Counted from the stretch's first letter, positions 43,920 to 55,000 are shown. The stretch: DNA of 64,000 nt from Ectopseudomonas composti (GCF_001567565.1 NZ_LSSW01000021.1:186001-250000), one strand, 5' to 3'. The notes: generated by a model from the sequence alone, not told the origin. Program-made: numbers and translations.

Positions 43920-45725
43920 TCATGGTCGCTGGACCGCCCGCGTTTCCAGTAACTGTTTGAGGATCTCGGCCGAATCGGCGCGTTGCTGGCGGCGATACTG
44001 GGCGACATGGCTGACGAACAGGGTGGCGCGACTGACCAGGCTGTTACCGATCACTGGCTTGCGCGCAAGCTCCTCCTTGATGCGCTGAAACTGCACCTCG
44101 ATGACGTCGTTGGTGTAGCGGGTGCCGCTGGCCATGTTGTCGATATAAATGGCTACGGCCCCGTTCAGCGCACTGGTGCCGTTGCGGATGGCGGCACCGA
44201 AGATCTGTGCTGAGGCCGTGTCGTTCTTCTGCTGGGCCTCACGCTGGCTCTGACGCAGGTTGGTCAGGCGGATGTTGTAGTTGTTGATGGTTTCAGCCAC
44301 TAGCGCGGCCGACTGGATCAGGTTGCCGGCCGCCTCCTCGCGCTGGCGTGCAATCAACGAGACGTTGCGTTTGAGCTCTTCGTTGACCAGGCCAAGCTCG
44401 GCCTGCAGGCGCGGGTCGGTGGCGTTGGCGATGATGCTGTCGAGGCGTTGGGTCGGATCATCGGCCGCGGCGATGTCATCGGTCAGACCGGCCAGGCGCC
44501 CCTGTTTCTGCCATTGGCTGAAAAGCTCGTCATAACGCGAGCGGGGCGCTGACAGTGCGCCGATGGCGACGCGAAAACCGGTGGTCTCATTACGTTGTTC
44601 GCTGCCATCGGCGCCGAACAGCGGATACTCGCGGCGCATGCCGGTAAACAACGTGCCCTCGCCTTCCAGGTAATTGCCGCCCTTGACCACGAAGCCGCCA
44701 TAGGTGCCCTGGCGGCGCCCGGCACTGACCAGCTGGAAGGACTCCTGCACCATCTCGGCGGCGTTGCCGATCACGTCGAACAGGCCCAGCGGATTGCTCT
44801 GCTTGGTGCCGATTGGCATCAAGCGAGGTGCCTGACCGGTGCCACCTGCCACCTGGTTGAAGACCGCCCATTTGCCCAGCGGACCGTCATCGTCGCTACC
44901 TTCGACCGGGCGCGGGAAGAGTCGTGCTTCCAGTTGCTGGCGGCTGACTTCCGAGCCGCCGCGGGCAGCGAACTCCCACTCCACCTCGGTCGGCAGGCGG
45001 ACGAAGGCGGTGCCGCCCTCCTCTGCCTTCTTGCCGCGTCCACTGACAGGCAGCAGCTCCCGGTGATTGGCCAGCAACCAGGCGCTATAGACCGCTGCGA
45101 AGCGCTCGGCTTCGAAACGCGACAGCTTCACCTGTGGCAGGCGTCCACTCATGTCGGTGGCCGGTGCGCAAGCGGGGGCAGGCTCGCCGCTGGCCAGCGA
45201 CTGAGCCTGGGCCATGACCTGGGCGTACTGGTGAGCGGTGACTTCGTACTTGCCGATGAAATACATCATCGGTTTCAGCGGGCTGCCAACGTCGATCTTG
45301 GGTAGGCGAGCAGCGATCTGCTTCTGCCACTCTGGTGCCAGGTCCTGCAGGCTGAACTGTCCGTTGATGAAGTCGCGGCGGTAGCCGGAAATGAACGACT
45401 GCTTGTAGCCGGCTTCGCCTTCGCTGAACGGATAGCCGAGGCTGACTTCCCGGTCGTCCAGGCTACCCTGGGTGAGGACGTAGACATGACGAAAGACCAT
45501 CTCGCCGCCGCAGGGCAATGGCAGGCTGACGTCGCCGGGCAACGGCTTGGGGTTGTCCAGTTTCGCCAGTTGCTCCGGGTCCAGCGTGCGAGAAGGCTGG
45601 GCCTGGGACTGAGCGGGTGCGGCGGCGTTGTTTGCCGCAGGCGGCTCGTCGTCGCCTGGCGAGCAGGCTGCCAGCGCGAGTGTGGCGAGTATCAGGGCGG
45701 AAGCAGCGAAACGACTGTCAGACAT
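43920..45725 (-). CDS. tagR: T6SS-associated protein TagR (formylglycine-enzyme/SUMF1-like fold)
   Basis: 601 residues exported to the periplasm; acts upstream of PpkA to promote its activation in P. aeruginosa. The central region is a SUMF1-like domain (MMYFIGKYEVTAHQYAQVMA, PTEVEWEFAARGG, GGFVVKGGNYLEG and GFRVAIG) without reason to expect formylglycine activity. The N-terminus ends in LALAAC (Cys21), a good lipobox. The C-terminal 200 residues are helical. ATG 45725 overlaps the end of tagS by 8 bases. Confidence 0.9.
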   Translation of the reverse strand: MSDSRFAASALILATLALAACSPGDDEPPAANNAAAPAQSQAQPSRTLDPEQLAKLDNPKPLPGDVSLPLPCGGEMVFRHVYVLTQGSLDDREVSLGYPFSEGEAGYKQSFISGYRRDFINGQFSLQDLAPEWQKQIAARLPKIDVGSPLKPMMYFIGKYEVTAHQYAQVMAQAQSLASGEPAPACAPATDMSGRLPQVKLSRFEAERFAAVYSAWLLANHRELLPVSGRGKKAEEGGTAFVRLPTEVEWEFAARGGSEVSRQQLEARLFPRPVEGSDDDGPLGKWAVFNQVAGGTGQAPRLMPIGTKQSNPLGLFDVIGNAAEMVQESFQLVSAGRRQGTYGGFVVKGGNYLEGEGTLFTGMRREYPLFGADGSEQRNETTGFRVAIGALSAPRSRYDELFSQWQKQGRLAGLTDDIAAADDPTQRLDSIIANATDPRLQAELGLVNEELKRNVSLIARQREEAAGNLIQSAALVAETINNYNIRLTNLRQSQREAQQKNDTASAQIFGAAIRNGTSALNGAVAIYIDNMASGTRYTNDVIEVQFQRIKEELARKPVIGNSLVSRATLFVSHVAQYRRQQRADSAEILKQLLETRAVQRP

Positions 45726-46914
45726 CGCGAATTCCTTGTGAGGGGTCGATCCTGGCCGCGCGCCGCCCGCCCAGCGCAGCGGCAAAGGCACTGGCCAGCA
45801 GAACGGCGCCAAGGGCGACCAGGTAATGTTCGGGCAGCAGACGACTGGCGTAGTCGCCCGGCACCTGCACGAAGAGGTGGTTGATGCCGCCCTCTGCCAG
45901 GCGGTACAGCAGGGCTGACAAGACGCTGGCGAAGAGGCCGCTGTACAGCGCCTGGAGGATCACGAACAGCAGCAGGGCACCACTGCCGAAGCCCAGCAGG
46001 CGCAGTACGGCCAGCTCGCGCTGCTTACGCTCGACGGCTGCCAGCGCTCCGGCGCCGGTGGCCGCCAGCGCACCGCCTAGGGCCAGGGCGGTGATCAGCC
46101 AGAACAGCAGGTCGAGGTTGCGGCTCAGCGCTTGTACCTGAGCGATTTGCGCCGCCTGGGTAACGACTTGCACCTGTTGCGCGGCGAAGTACTGGCGCAG
46201 CGGCTCGACGTCTTCCAGCGTGCGTGCATAAAGACGAAAACCCGGGTAGATCCGCGGTGCCTGGCTGGCCGCCGCGCCTGGCCAGCCCAGTGCGGCGACC
46301 CCAAGGCCGTCGCGGTAATCCTCGACGGCTTCCAGCAGCGCTGCCTGGGCGAACAGCGCGTCACGCTCGAACGCCGCCAATGGCAGCACCGCCAGCACCT
46401 GCACGGAGGTCTGCTGCCACTGCAGAATGCCGCCTTGCTGGCGAGCGAAGCGTGCTTGAATCTGGCTGCCGGCAGCGACCCCAAGCTTCTCCGCGGCCGT
46501 ATGGCTGAGTACCACTTGCTGCAGTGTCTGGGGTACCAGCAGGCCTTGCAGCAGCGGGTCGCCGGCCGCGGTCGGCAGCATCTCCACGCTGACCGTGGTG
46601 CCCGCTGGCGCCTGCAGCTCGCTGGTAGCCGCGATCTGCCGGGTGCGGGCGATGGCGAAGGCAACCTCTTCACGCTGTTGCAGTGCGTCGATGAATTCTG
46701 CCTGCAGACGAGTGCCGCCCAGCGGGATGATTTCGCGCACGGCGGGATCACGTTGCAGGCGTTCGGTGAGGCTGCCGACCAGGCCGTACTTGAGGCCAAA
46801 CAGCACCAGCAACGGCGCGATCACCGCCACCAGCGCCAGTACGCTGCACGCCGACAGACGCGCCTCGCGGCGGTAGTCCTGCCAGGCCAGGCCGGCGATC
46901 AGCAGCGGGCGCAT
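45718..46914 (-). CDS. tagS: T6SS-associated ABC transporter permease TagS
   Basis: 398-residue MacB/FtsX-type permease: one N-terminal membrane helix (LSACSVLALVAVIAPLLVLF), a periplasmic domain of about 200 residues, and three C-terminal helices with the FtsX-like core (VERKQRELAVLRLLGFGSGA). With TagT it forms an inner-membrane ABC complex that relays an envelope signal to PpkA rather than transporting a nutrient. Start overlaps the tagT stop by one base. Confidence 0.9.
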   Translation of the reverse strand: MRPLLIAGLAWQDYRREARLSACSVLALVAVIAPLLVLFGLKYGLVGSLTERLQRDPAVREIIPLGGTRLQAEFIDALQQREEVAFAIARTRQIAATSELQAPAGTTVSVEMLPTAAGDPLLQGLLVPQTLQQVVLSHTAAEKLGVAAGSQIQARFARQQGGILQWQQTSVQVLAVLPLAAFERDALFAQAALLEAVEDYRDGLGVAALGWPGAAASQAPRIYPGFRLYARTLEDVEPLRQYFAAQQVQVVTQAAQIAQVQALSRNLDLLFWLITALALGGALAATGAGALAAVERKQRELAVLRLLGFGSGALLLFVILQALYSGLFASVLSALLYRLAEGGINHLFVQVPGDYASRLLPEHYLVALGAVLLASAFAAALGGRRAARIDPSQGIRDV

Positions 46915-47633
46915 CAGGCAGCCCGTTCCAGGTGAGCGCTGACGCCGCCGTCAGCGTCACGCTGGCAGCTCATGCGCAGGATGCTCAGGCCGGCATGCTG
47001 CGCCAGTGCCTCGTCATGAGTCGCGACGATGCAGGTCGCACCGGTCGCCTCGGCCTGGTTCAGCAGCAACTGCATGACCCGCTCGGCATTGAGTGGGTCC
47101 AGTGCTGCCGTTGGCTCGTCAGCCAGCAGCAGGCGTGGCCCGTGAGCCAGCGCTCGCGCACAACTGACGCGCTGTCGCTGGCCGATCGACAACTGCGCCG
47201 GATACTTGTCCAGCTGCTCCTGCACGTCCAGGGCCTGTGCCAGCCGCAGCACCTGGCCGTTGTCCGGCATCCCCAGGAGCTGTCGAGGCAAGGCGATGTT
47301 GCTGCGTACATCGAGAAAACCGAGCAAACCGCCGGTCTGTAGCACGTACCCCAGGTGCTGGCTGCGTAGCTGCGCCAACTGGCTCTGCCGGCCCTGTCGC
47401 CACAGCCCGGCGATGTCGGTTGCGGTGCTGGCCGGCTGCAGGTCGAAGGTCTCTGCGGTATCCGGTGCCAGCACCAGGGCCAACAGGTCGAGCAGCGTGC
47501 TCTTGCCGCAGCCACTGGGGCCGACCAGCGCGACTCGCGCACCAGGCTCCAGCAGCAGGTGCTCGATGGCCAGGCTGTAGCGCTGAGCGCCCTGACCACG
47601 CTGCTTGAGGACCTGCTGCAGATGAATCTTCAT
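46914..47633 (-). CDS. tagT: T6SS-associated ABC transporter ATPase TagT
   Basis: 239-residue LolD-like ATPase with Walker A GPSGCGKST, signature LSIGQRQRV and Walker B LLLADEPTAALD. Partner of TagS. Its ATG overlaps the end of ppkA by 4 bases. Confidence 0.92.
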   Translation of the reverse strand: MKIHLQQVLKQRGQGAQRYSLAIEHLLLEPGARVALVGPSGCGKSTLLDLLALVLAPDTAETFDLQPASTATDIAGLWRQGRQSQLAQLRSQHLGYVLQTGGLLGFLDVRSNIALPRQLLGMPDNGQVLRLAQALDVQEQLDKYPAQLSIGQRQRVSCARALAHGPRLLLADEPTAALDPLNAERVMQLLLNQAEATGATCIVATHDEALAQHAGLSILRMSCQRDADGGVSAHLERAA

Positions 47634-50600
47634 GGCAGTGTCGACAGCGGTACACGGTACAGGGCGTCGCCAGGCTCGGCGTTACCGAAGCGCACCCAGT
47701 TGGCCATGTCGTTATGGAAGGTTTCGTAGAGGCGAATCTTCGATTCCAGCTCGTCGATGAAGTCTTCCTGCTCAGCCACCGACAGCGACAGCCAGAGGTC
47801 CTGGGTCATGCTCAGCGCCTTGCTGCGATACGGCAGTCCGTCGAGGTATTCGCCGAGTACGCCGCTCTGCGCCAGGTTGGCGCCCTGGCGTAACGCAGCG
47901 GGGTCGCGACTCATGTAGGCGCTGGCGCTGGCGATCTCGCTGAAGAAATCCGCCGGTGAGGTCTTGGTCTTGCGCGCGGCGTCGACGATCAGCTTGAGCG
48001 ACTGCTGCAGGTCGTTGAGCTGCAGCTTGGTCAGCATCACGCACACCTGCAGCGTCGGCAGGCTCGGGTTGCTCAGGTCGCGGTCGGCAGTCCAGGCACT
48101 GACCAGCTGCGGCGCCTGGCTGGCGCTGCGGCGGCCGAGAAAATCCATGTGCATGGCGTAACCGATGGCCTGCGATTTGGCCGCCAGGCTGCCGCCATCG
48201 GCGAGCTGCGGCGGCACGGGCGCTTGCTGGGCGCGGACCTGTGCGGCCAGTTCGGCGAAGGTCGAGCCGATCTCGCGCACGCGCTCGCCGAACGCTTCGA
48301 CATCGCCGCCCGGTACCGAGACGTAGAGGTCGCCGATCTGCGGGTTGCTGTCGGCGGTCAGCACCCGATACTGCTGTTCGGCCGAGGCATGGTTGGCTTT
48401 GCCGGCCGGGGTGCGCAGGTGCAGGGCGAAGATCTTGATCTGCTTGCTCAGCGCGGCCTGGCGTACCTCGGCCTCGTTCATCAGGGTGCTGCTGAAGGGG
48501 TCGTTCTTGCGCAGCGCGCCGGCATCGCTGACCAGCAGGATCAGGCGCCCGCCATAACCCGACCAGTCCATGCCCTCGACCGCCTGCATGACGCCGGCGA
48601 AGGCGTCCTCTTTGAACGAGTGGCTGGAGACCGTGGTTGCCTGCACCTGTTCGGCGGCGCGCAGGAAACGCCGTGGATCACTGCCCTCCTGCAGGCTGAC
48701 CAGGGTCTTGCTCAGGTACTTCAGGCCCGGTGTGCGCGCGGTGCTGTTGCGATACCCGACCAGGCCGAAGCTGACGTTATCCAGCTCGCCGCGGGCCTGC
48801 AGCTGGCTCTGCAGCTCGCTGACCACCTGGCGCACACGGTCGATGTAGGGCTGCATGGATACCGAGGTGTCGACCACCAGCACGATGCCGGTGCGAAATC
48901 CTGCGTCATGGGCGGTGGCGGGCGGCTGTTGTTCGGAGCTGCGGGCAGCGCTGCCGGGGTCGATCGAGGCGATGTTGAGCAGTTGCACCGGCTGGCCTTC
49001 TGCGTCGAAGGCCTCGCGGAAGTCGAAGATCGGCATCAGGTAGAACTGGTCCTGCGGTACCGCGCTGGCGGTGGGTTCCAGCGCCACCACCTGCGGCACC
49101 TGCTCGGGCTCGTTCTGCGCCTGCAGCAGCAGTTCGCGAGCCTGGCTGGTGCGGTCGATCAGCTGTTCCACGTCGCCGGCCCGCTGCATGAACATTACCG
49201 GTGCCCGCCCGGAGCGTTCGGTGAACTTCAGCACCAGGCTCTGTTTCCAGTCGCTGGCCTGCTCGGCGGCGATCCAGCCCTGCACCCGGCCATCGCTGGC
49301 TGCGCCGACCTGCAACCAGGCCTGCCCGTCCTGGTTGCGCCGGGCATACACGTAGAGCACCGAAAAGGCCGGCAATGCCGTGCCAGTGCTGTCACCCGGA
49401 GCACTGAGCAGTTGCGCCCCGGGCTTGAGCAATACGCGCTGGTAGAGCGTCTGCTTACCGGGCATGAGCAGCGGATGTTCGCCCGCCTCGCCCGTATCGG
49501 CGGCTGGAATGGTGTCTGGGGAAATCTGCGCGCCGCTTTGCGGTGTACTGACCGAGGCCTGCAGCGCGGCAGACTGGCTGAGCCACCAGTAGGCGCCGCC
49601 GCCCAGACCCAGCGCGGCAGCGACGGCAACCGCCAGCAGCGCCATACGTGGTTTGCTGTTGCTGGTGGCCGGTCGCGCCGCTGCGTTACCGCTAGTGGCT
49701 GCCGGGGAAGGCGTCAAGGTCGGCGCGGGGGCCGGTGTGCTGCGTGGAATGTCGATGGATACCGGTTGCAGATCCCCCAGTTCGCTGGCCGATGGCGCGC
49801 CCAGCGTGGCCTGCTGAGTGACCACAGGACGGATCAGGGTGGCCTCCGGGTCCGGCGCGGGCTGGGCATCGAGCGCCGCCAGCAGCTCTGCGGCGTTGCT
49901 GAAGCGTTCATCGGGGTTCTTCGCCAGCAGGCGTTGCAACAGCGTCTGATAGCGACTGTGCTGTATCGGTAACTCCGGCAGCGGCTGGGTCAGATGGGCC
50001 AGCGCCGTGGACAGTGCGTCAGTGCCCATGTAAGGCAGCTCGCCGACCAGTATTTCGTAGAGCACCACGCCCAGCGCATAGAGGTCCGCGCGGCCATCGA
50101 TATCCAGGCCGCGCGCCTGCTCGGGGCTCATGTAGTTGGGTGTGCCGACGGCGAAGCCCACCTGGGTGAACTGGGTACGGTCGTCGAGTGACTTGGCGAT
50201 GCCGAAGTCCGACAGCACGGCGGTGCCGTCGGCGCGGAAGAGGATATTGGCCGGTTTCACGTCGCGATGGATCAGCCCCTGGCTATGGGCATAACCCAGC
50301 GCCGAGGCGATCTGGCGGATGTACTGCAGGCCCTGTTCGGGGCTCAGGCCGGCGGCGATGCGCTCACGCAGGGTACCGTTGGGCAGGTACTCCATGGCCA
50401 TGTAGTAGTGTTCGCCGACGTTGCCGATGTCGTGCACGGTGACGATGTGCGGATGGGCCAGACGCGCCAGGGTCTTGCCCTCGCGTAGGAAGCGTTCGCA
50501 GAACGAGGCATCGGCGGCCAGCGCCGGAGCCATGATCTTCAACGCCACCTTGCGCTCGAGGGAGCGCTGCAGCGCCAGGTAGACGGTGGCCATGGCGCCT

Positions 50601-50647
50601 TCGCCAATCACACCGTCGATGTCGAAACCGGGAATGTTCAGGTCCAT
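47630..50647 (-). CDS. ppkA: T6SS serine/threonine protein kinase PpkA
   Basis: Membrane kinase that phosphorylates Fha and so switches on T6SS assembly. 1005 residues: Hanks kinase domain with Lys37, HRDVKPAN (127-134) and DFG (147-149); a Pro/Thr-rich linker; one membrane helix (MALLAVAVAAALGLGGGAYW); an SH3-like region; and a periplasmic von Willebrand A domain with the MIDAS motif DTSVS. ATG 50647 (MDLNIPGFDIDG) begins the kinase domain and overlaps pppA by 10 bases; the frame upstream lies in pppA and is not real. Confidence 0.95.
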   Translation of the reverse strand: MDLNIPGFDIDGVIGEGAMATVYLALQRSLERKVALKIMAPALAADASFCERFLREGKTLARLAHPHIVTVHDIGNVGEHYYMAMEYLPNGTLRERIAAGLSPEQGLQYIRQIASALGYAHSQGLIHRDVKPANILFRADGTAVLSDFGIAKSLDDRTQFTQVGFAVGTPNYMSPEQARGLDIDGRADLYALGVVLYEILVGELPYMGTDALSTALAHLTQPLPELPIQHSRYQTLLQRLLAKNPDERFSNAAELLAALDAQPAPDPEATLIRPVVTQQATLGAPSASELGDLQPVSIDIPRSTPAPAPTLTPSPAATSGNAAARPATSNSKPRMALLAVAVAAALGLGGGAYWWLSQSAALQASVSTPQSGAQISPDTIPAADTGEAGEHPLLMPGKQTLYQRVLLKPGAQLLSAPGDSTGTALPAFSVLYVYARRNQDGQAWLQVGAASDGRVQGWIAAEQASDWKQSLVLKFTERSGRAPVMFMQRAGDVEQLIDRTSQARELLLQAQNEPEQVPQVVALEPTASAVPQDQFYLMPIFDFREAFDAEGQPVQLLNIASIDPGSAARSSEQQPPATAHDAGFRTGIVLVVDTSVSMQPYIDRVRQVVSELQSQLQARGELDNVSFGLVGYRNSTARTPGLKYLSKTLVSLQEGSDPRRFLRAAEQVQATTVSSHSFKEDAFAGVMQAVEGMDWSGYGGRLILLVSDAGALRKNDPFSSTLMNEAEVRQAALSKQIKIFALHLRTPAGKANHASAEQQYRVLTADSNPQIGDLYVSVPGGDVEAFGERVREIGSTFAELAAQVRAQQAPVPPQLADGGSLAAKSQAIGYAMHMDFLGRRSASQAPQLVSAWTADRDLSNPSLPTLQVCVMLTKLQLNDLQQSLKLIVDAARKTKTSPADFFSEIASASAYMSRDPAALRQGANLAQSGVLGEYLDGLPYRSKALSMTQDLWLSLSVAEQEDFIDELESKIRLYETFHNDMANWVRFGNAEPGDALYRVPLSTLP

Positions 50648-51375
50648 GAGGCGGTCTCGGTTGCCTTGATGACGATGGCGGTGATGTTGTCGGGAGCGCC
50701 GCGGGTCAGGCCCAGGTGGACCAGGCTGCGCACCACCTGATAGGGATCGGCGTGCGTCAGCACCTCGCGGATCTCGTGATCTTCGGCCGTGCGCGTAAGG
50801 CCGTCGCTGCACAGCAGCCAGGTGTCTCCGGGGAGGATGTCGAACAGGCTGCTGGAAAGCTCCAGCTGGTCTTGCACACCCACTGCGCGGGTGACGATGT
50901 TGGCGCGTGGGTGCTGGCGGGCCTCGGCCTCGCTGAGCAGGCCACTGTCCTGCAGGTCCTGCACATAGCTGTGGTCCCGCGAAACTGCCTGCAGCTCGCC
51001 GCCCCTCAGGCGATACAGGCGGCTGTCGCCGGCCCACAGGCACAGGCCCTGGTCGCCTCGGCTGGCCATCAGTACCACGGTGCTACCCATCATGGTCACG
51101 CCGCGCAGATGGGTTTGCTCGCGTACGGCCGAATTGACCTGGCTAAGGGTGAGCCGCAGCACATGCTCGTAGTCACACAGGCTGTCGCTCGCCTTGATGT
51201 TGCGCAGGCTGTCGACGATCAGGCTGCTGACGTAATCACCGGCGGCATGCCCGCCCATGCCATCGGCCACTACCCACAGGCCCGCCTCCGGACGCTCCAG
51301 ATAGGCGTCTTCGTTGATCTGGCGAACCAGGCCAACGTGGCTGTAGGCCGCAGACTGATAATGCAGTGCAGTCAT
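50638..51375 (-). CDS. pppA: T6SS serine/threonine phosphatase PppA
   Basis: PP2C-type phosphatase, 245 residues, that removes phosphate from Fha and turns the system off. Metal-binding motifs are visible: VADGMGGHAAGD, WAGDSRLYRLRGG, LLCSDGLT and GAPDNITAIVI. The start ATG 51375 overlaps tagF by 4 bases. Confidence 0.95.
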   Translation of the reverse strand: MTALHYQSAAYSHVGLVRQINEDAYLERPEAGLWVVADGMGGHAAGDYVSSLIVDSLRNIKASDSLCDYEHVLRLTLSQVNSAVREQTHLRGVTMMGSTVVLMASRGDQGLCLWAGDSRLYRLRGGELQAVSRDHSYVQDLQDSGLLSEAEARQHPRANIVTRAVGVQDQLELSSSLFDILPGDTWLLCSDGLTRTAEDHEIREVLTHADPYQVVRSLVHLGLTRGAPDNITAIVIKATETASWT

Positions 51376-52025
51376 TGCGCGATGACCTCCGAGCCCAGCA
51401 GATAGGCCGCGAAGGACTCGGTCGGTGGCAACCCCTGGCAACGTCTCAACCCCGCAGCGATACGTTGCGAGCCGCGTCCCCACCACAGGCTGGCACCGCT
51501 GCAGGCCTGGGCGGCGAGCGCAGCCAGGCGCCCAGGCGCATCGATCACCGGCCAATGCTGCAGGCCATGCGCCTCGTCGTACGTGGGCAGTGCGGTGTCC
51601 GGCAGGGGTTCCAGGCTTTGTACCGCGGCTTCGAACGCCTCGAACTGGGCACCCTCTTCCAGGGTGCTCAGCAGCAGATCCTCGATCCGCTCGAACCAGG
51701 CTTCGCTGGCCTGCAAGGCCTTGAGCGGTTGACCGCCGGGAATACGGCAGGCGACCGTCAGCGGAAAGTAGCGGCCGACGCGGTCGATGCTCGGCATCAG
51801 CACCCCGGCCATGGCTTCGTTGCCGCAGACGCCGGGAGCCAGCGCGAAGCGCCACAGCGGGCTGGTCAGATAGGCATCCAGCCAACCTTCGCCGAGCTGG
51901 TGCTGGCTGGTCTGCAGACCAGCCGACAGCCAGGTGTCCCAGCTGTGCTGGAAGTCCTTCGTCAGGTTGCGTTCGATGAAGTCGCCGCGACTGGCGACCT
52001 TGCCGTAAAAACCCATCATCGTCAT
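51372..52025 (-). CDS. tagF: T6SS post-translational regulator TagF
   Basis: 217-residue protein of the TagF/ImpM family (GFYGKVASRGDFIERNL, PLWRFALAPGVCG, MPSIDRVGRYFPLTVAC). In P. aeruginosa TagF restrains T6SS independently of PpkA, acting on Fha. ATG 52025 overlaps tssM by 4 bases (ATGA). Confidence 0.93.
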   Translation of the reverse strand: MTMMGFYGKVASRGDFIERNLTKDFQHSWDTWLSAGLQTSQHQLGEGWLDAYLTSPLWRFALAPGVCGNEAMAGVLMPSIDRVGRYFPLTVACRIPGGQPLKALQASEAWFERIEDLLLSTLEEGAQFEAFEAAVQSLEPLPDTALPTYDEAHGLQHWPVIDAPGRLAALAAQACSGASLWWGRGSQRIAAGLRRCQGLPPTESFAAYLLGSEVIAQ

Positions 52026-55000
52026 AGCCGCTCCGGCAGGGTGAAGCCGGCCACTGCGCGACTCTTGAAAGGATTGAAGGCACTGCTGGCACGCAGTTCG
52101 TAGGCGACGCTGGAGCGATCCAGACGTACCCGCAGGTTGAAGCGATCCGGCGAGGCACCACCGATCAATTCGGACTGATCGAGCAGGCGGAACCAGGCCC
52201 ACGGGCCCTCCAGCGTCAGCGCCGAGCGACCGCCTTCGACCGGTGGTGACACCGTCAGGCGTACGACGCCGATGCTGTTGGGGTTCGGCCATTGCACCGC
52301 AACGGGCCGGCTCGGGCCGTGGTCGAAGCCGATCAACTGGCCATCGAGATCGAGCTGCGACTGGCTGATGGTGGCGTTCATGCTCACCGGCTTGAGCTCG
52401 AAGCGCACGCTGGGCTGCAGGCCGCCGCTGCGGAAGAATTCGTCGCGAATCAGCGCCGCTCGCTGGAAGGTCTGCAGCACGCCGGCGGATATGCCCAGCT
52501 TCTGCGCCGCGCCAGGCTGCCAGCGCCAGTTGCGTGCCGAGGTGTCGACATAGGGCTGCAGGTACTTGCGGAAGTAGCTGTCCATCACCCCGCCGACGCC
52601 GAAGAACTGGCCGAAATCGTCCAGCGTGGAATCGCGCTGGCTGCCCGGTACCATCGGATAGCGGCCGCTCAGCGACTGCCGCCAGACGTTGACGACGTCG
52701 CTTTGCCAGGCCGCGTTGAGCTGATTGCGCACCCCGCCCATCATGCTGTTGGTGCTGGCGGCGACGACCGAAGCGACCAGCCCCTGAACCAGCTGCGGTT
52801 GCCGCGCGGCGGTCAGATTGACCCTCGCGGCGGCGGCGCTGGCCTGATTCTTCGCCTCGCCGAGCAGCGCCTCGCCGCTGGCGCCGACCATGCTGCTGAG
52901 CTGCACGTAGAATTCGTTGAGATCCGCCAGCAGTCCATCGATGGCCATCGGTGCCGACGGATCCTGGCTGACCAGGCTGTTGAGTTCGGCGAAGTGCGAG
53001 CTGACCGGGTCGATCTGCGTAACCGCGGCCACGGCGGTGCCTGCCGGCGTCTGGCCGAGCAACGAGCCGAGTTTTTGCTTGAGCTGCTCGACGCCCTCGT
53101 CGGTCGCCTTGGTCGCGTCTGCGGAGTCAGGTGCCTGCTGCAGGTCGGTTTCCCGCGCTACGGCGATCAGCAGTTGCTTGAGCGGTGAGGAAGGCCCCGA
53201 GAGGATCCGCAGCACGTCGGCGGCCTGAGCCACGCTGGTGATTGGCACGAAGTCGAGGTCGGTCAGCAGCGCGTCCCACTGTTGCACGTAGTCACGCAGG
53301 TACAGCTGGCGAACATCTGCGGCCAGGCTCACGGCGTCCTGGGTACTGTCGAGCTGACGGCCCAGTACCCATTGTTCCTCCGCCACGACGCTGGCCTGGC
53401 CGACGCTGGCGCGCAGGAAGGCTTCGCGGTAGCCGCGACGGGTGAACAAGCCGCTCAGCGGATCGCTCAGTGCCTTGCCGCTCTTGCGCGTGAACACCAG
53501 TGCGGCGTCGCGTCCGGCTGCCTCGCTGAGGCGGAAGTCACTGACCCCGTCCGGCAGCTTCTGGCGCTTGACCCGGTCGTACACGCGCTGTGCCAGCGGC
53601 AGGCGCTGCAACTGCATGCGCAGCTCGTCGATCAGGCGCTGATCCAGGCGGGCATCCGGCGGACGGCGTGCGAACAGCGCCTGCAGGTGCCCATCGAGAG
53701 CCTGGCGCTGCTCGTCCTGCAGGTCGCGCGGCAGGCTCTGATCCCAGTCCAGGCTGACCCAGGCCTTGATGAACTCGGCGTCGTACTGCTCGCCACCGCC
53801 GAACATCAGGTAGGCCTTGAGCCCTTCGTAGAGGTAGTCGGAGCCTCCGCCACTGCGCAGCTGCTCCTCGATTCGGCTGACCAGGCGCGGGGCGAAGGTG
53901 GCCACCAGCAGACGGCGATAGACGCTGGCGGCCTGCTCTTCGAGCATGTCGCCCTGATACAGACCGAAGCCTTCGGCCCAGTCCGGCGCATCGCCAGCCA
54001 GGTTGCGCACGGCGGTGAGTAGCGGCAACACCGCCAGCACGTCGCGTTGCGCCGGGCTGAGGCTGCGTACCTGCTGCTCCAGCGGCGCGATGCGCGCACC
54101 GACCTGAGCAATGTAGTCGCGGTTGGCGTTGTAGCTCAGTAGCCACAGCGTGCTCACCACCAATACCAGAGCCACGCTGGCTGCCAGCGAACCGATGGCA
54201 ATCCAGCGACGGCGACGCTCGACCTTCTGGTCGACACCGACCAGGCCGCGCTCGGCGAATGCCACGCGGCTGAACAGGTGCTGCAGAAAATAGCTGCGGC
54301 CACTGCCGCTCTGTCGCGCCAGGTGCTGGCGGTCGAGGTTCATGCTCTGCGCCATGGCGCCGATCAGACGGTCGATCGGGCTACCTTCCTGAGTGCCGCT
54401 GGTGAAGTACACACCGCGCAGCAAGGTGCGCTCCGAGTAGGCGTTGGGCTTGAACACACCGTTGAGAAATTCGCCGAGCAGGCCCTTGATCGCCGCGAAC
54501 TGCTGCGGGAAGCCGTAGATCAGGTCGCGTCGGGCCGGGTCGCGCTCGCGCTGCAGGCGCTCGACCAGGCGCTGGTTGAGACGCTGTTCGAGGGCGACGA
54601 ACTCGTTATCGAACTGTTCCAGCGGGCCGCCAACGCTCTTGCCGTCGTCCAAGGCGAAGGTAAAGCCCCAGACCTGGGCACGCTCCTCGCGGCTGAGGTC
54701 GTCGAAGAACTCCATGAAGCCCGGCACCAGGTCGCACTTGGTGAGCATGACGTAGACCGGGAAGCGCACGCCGAGCTGGCTATACAGCTCCTGCACCCGT
54801 GAGCGGATCGCCGCCACGTGCGCGGCGCGCTCACTGTCACTGCTCTGCAACAGGTCGGACAGGCTGATGGCGATGAAGGCACCGTCGATGGGGCGGCTCG
54901 CGCGCTGGGTCTTGAGCAGATCGAGAAAGCCGAGCCAGGCGGCCTTGTCCACCTGGGCATGGCTGTCCTGGGTGGTGTAGCGCCCGGCGGTATCGAGCAA

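Noticed and set aside
47630-51043. ppkA start further upstream, giving 1137 residues
   Set aside because: The extra 132 residues lie in another frame of pppA and are Arg/Pro/His-rich; the kinase domain starts naturally at the ATG at 50647.
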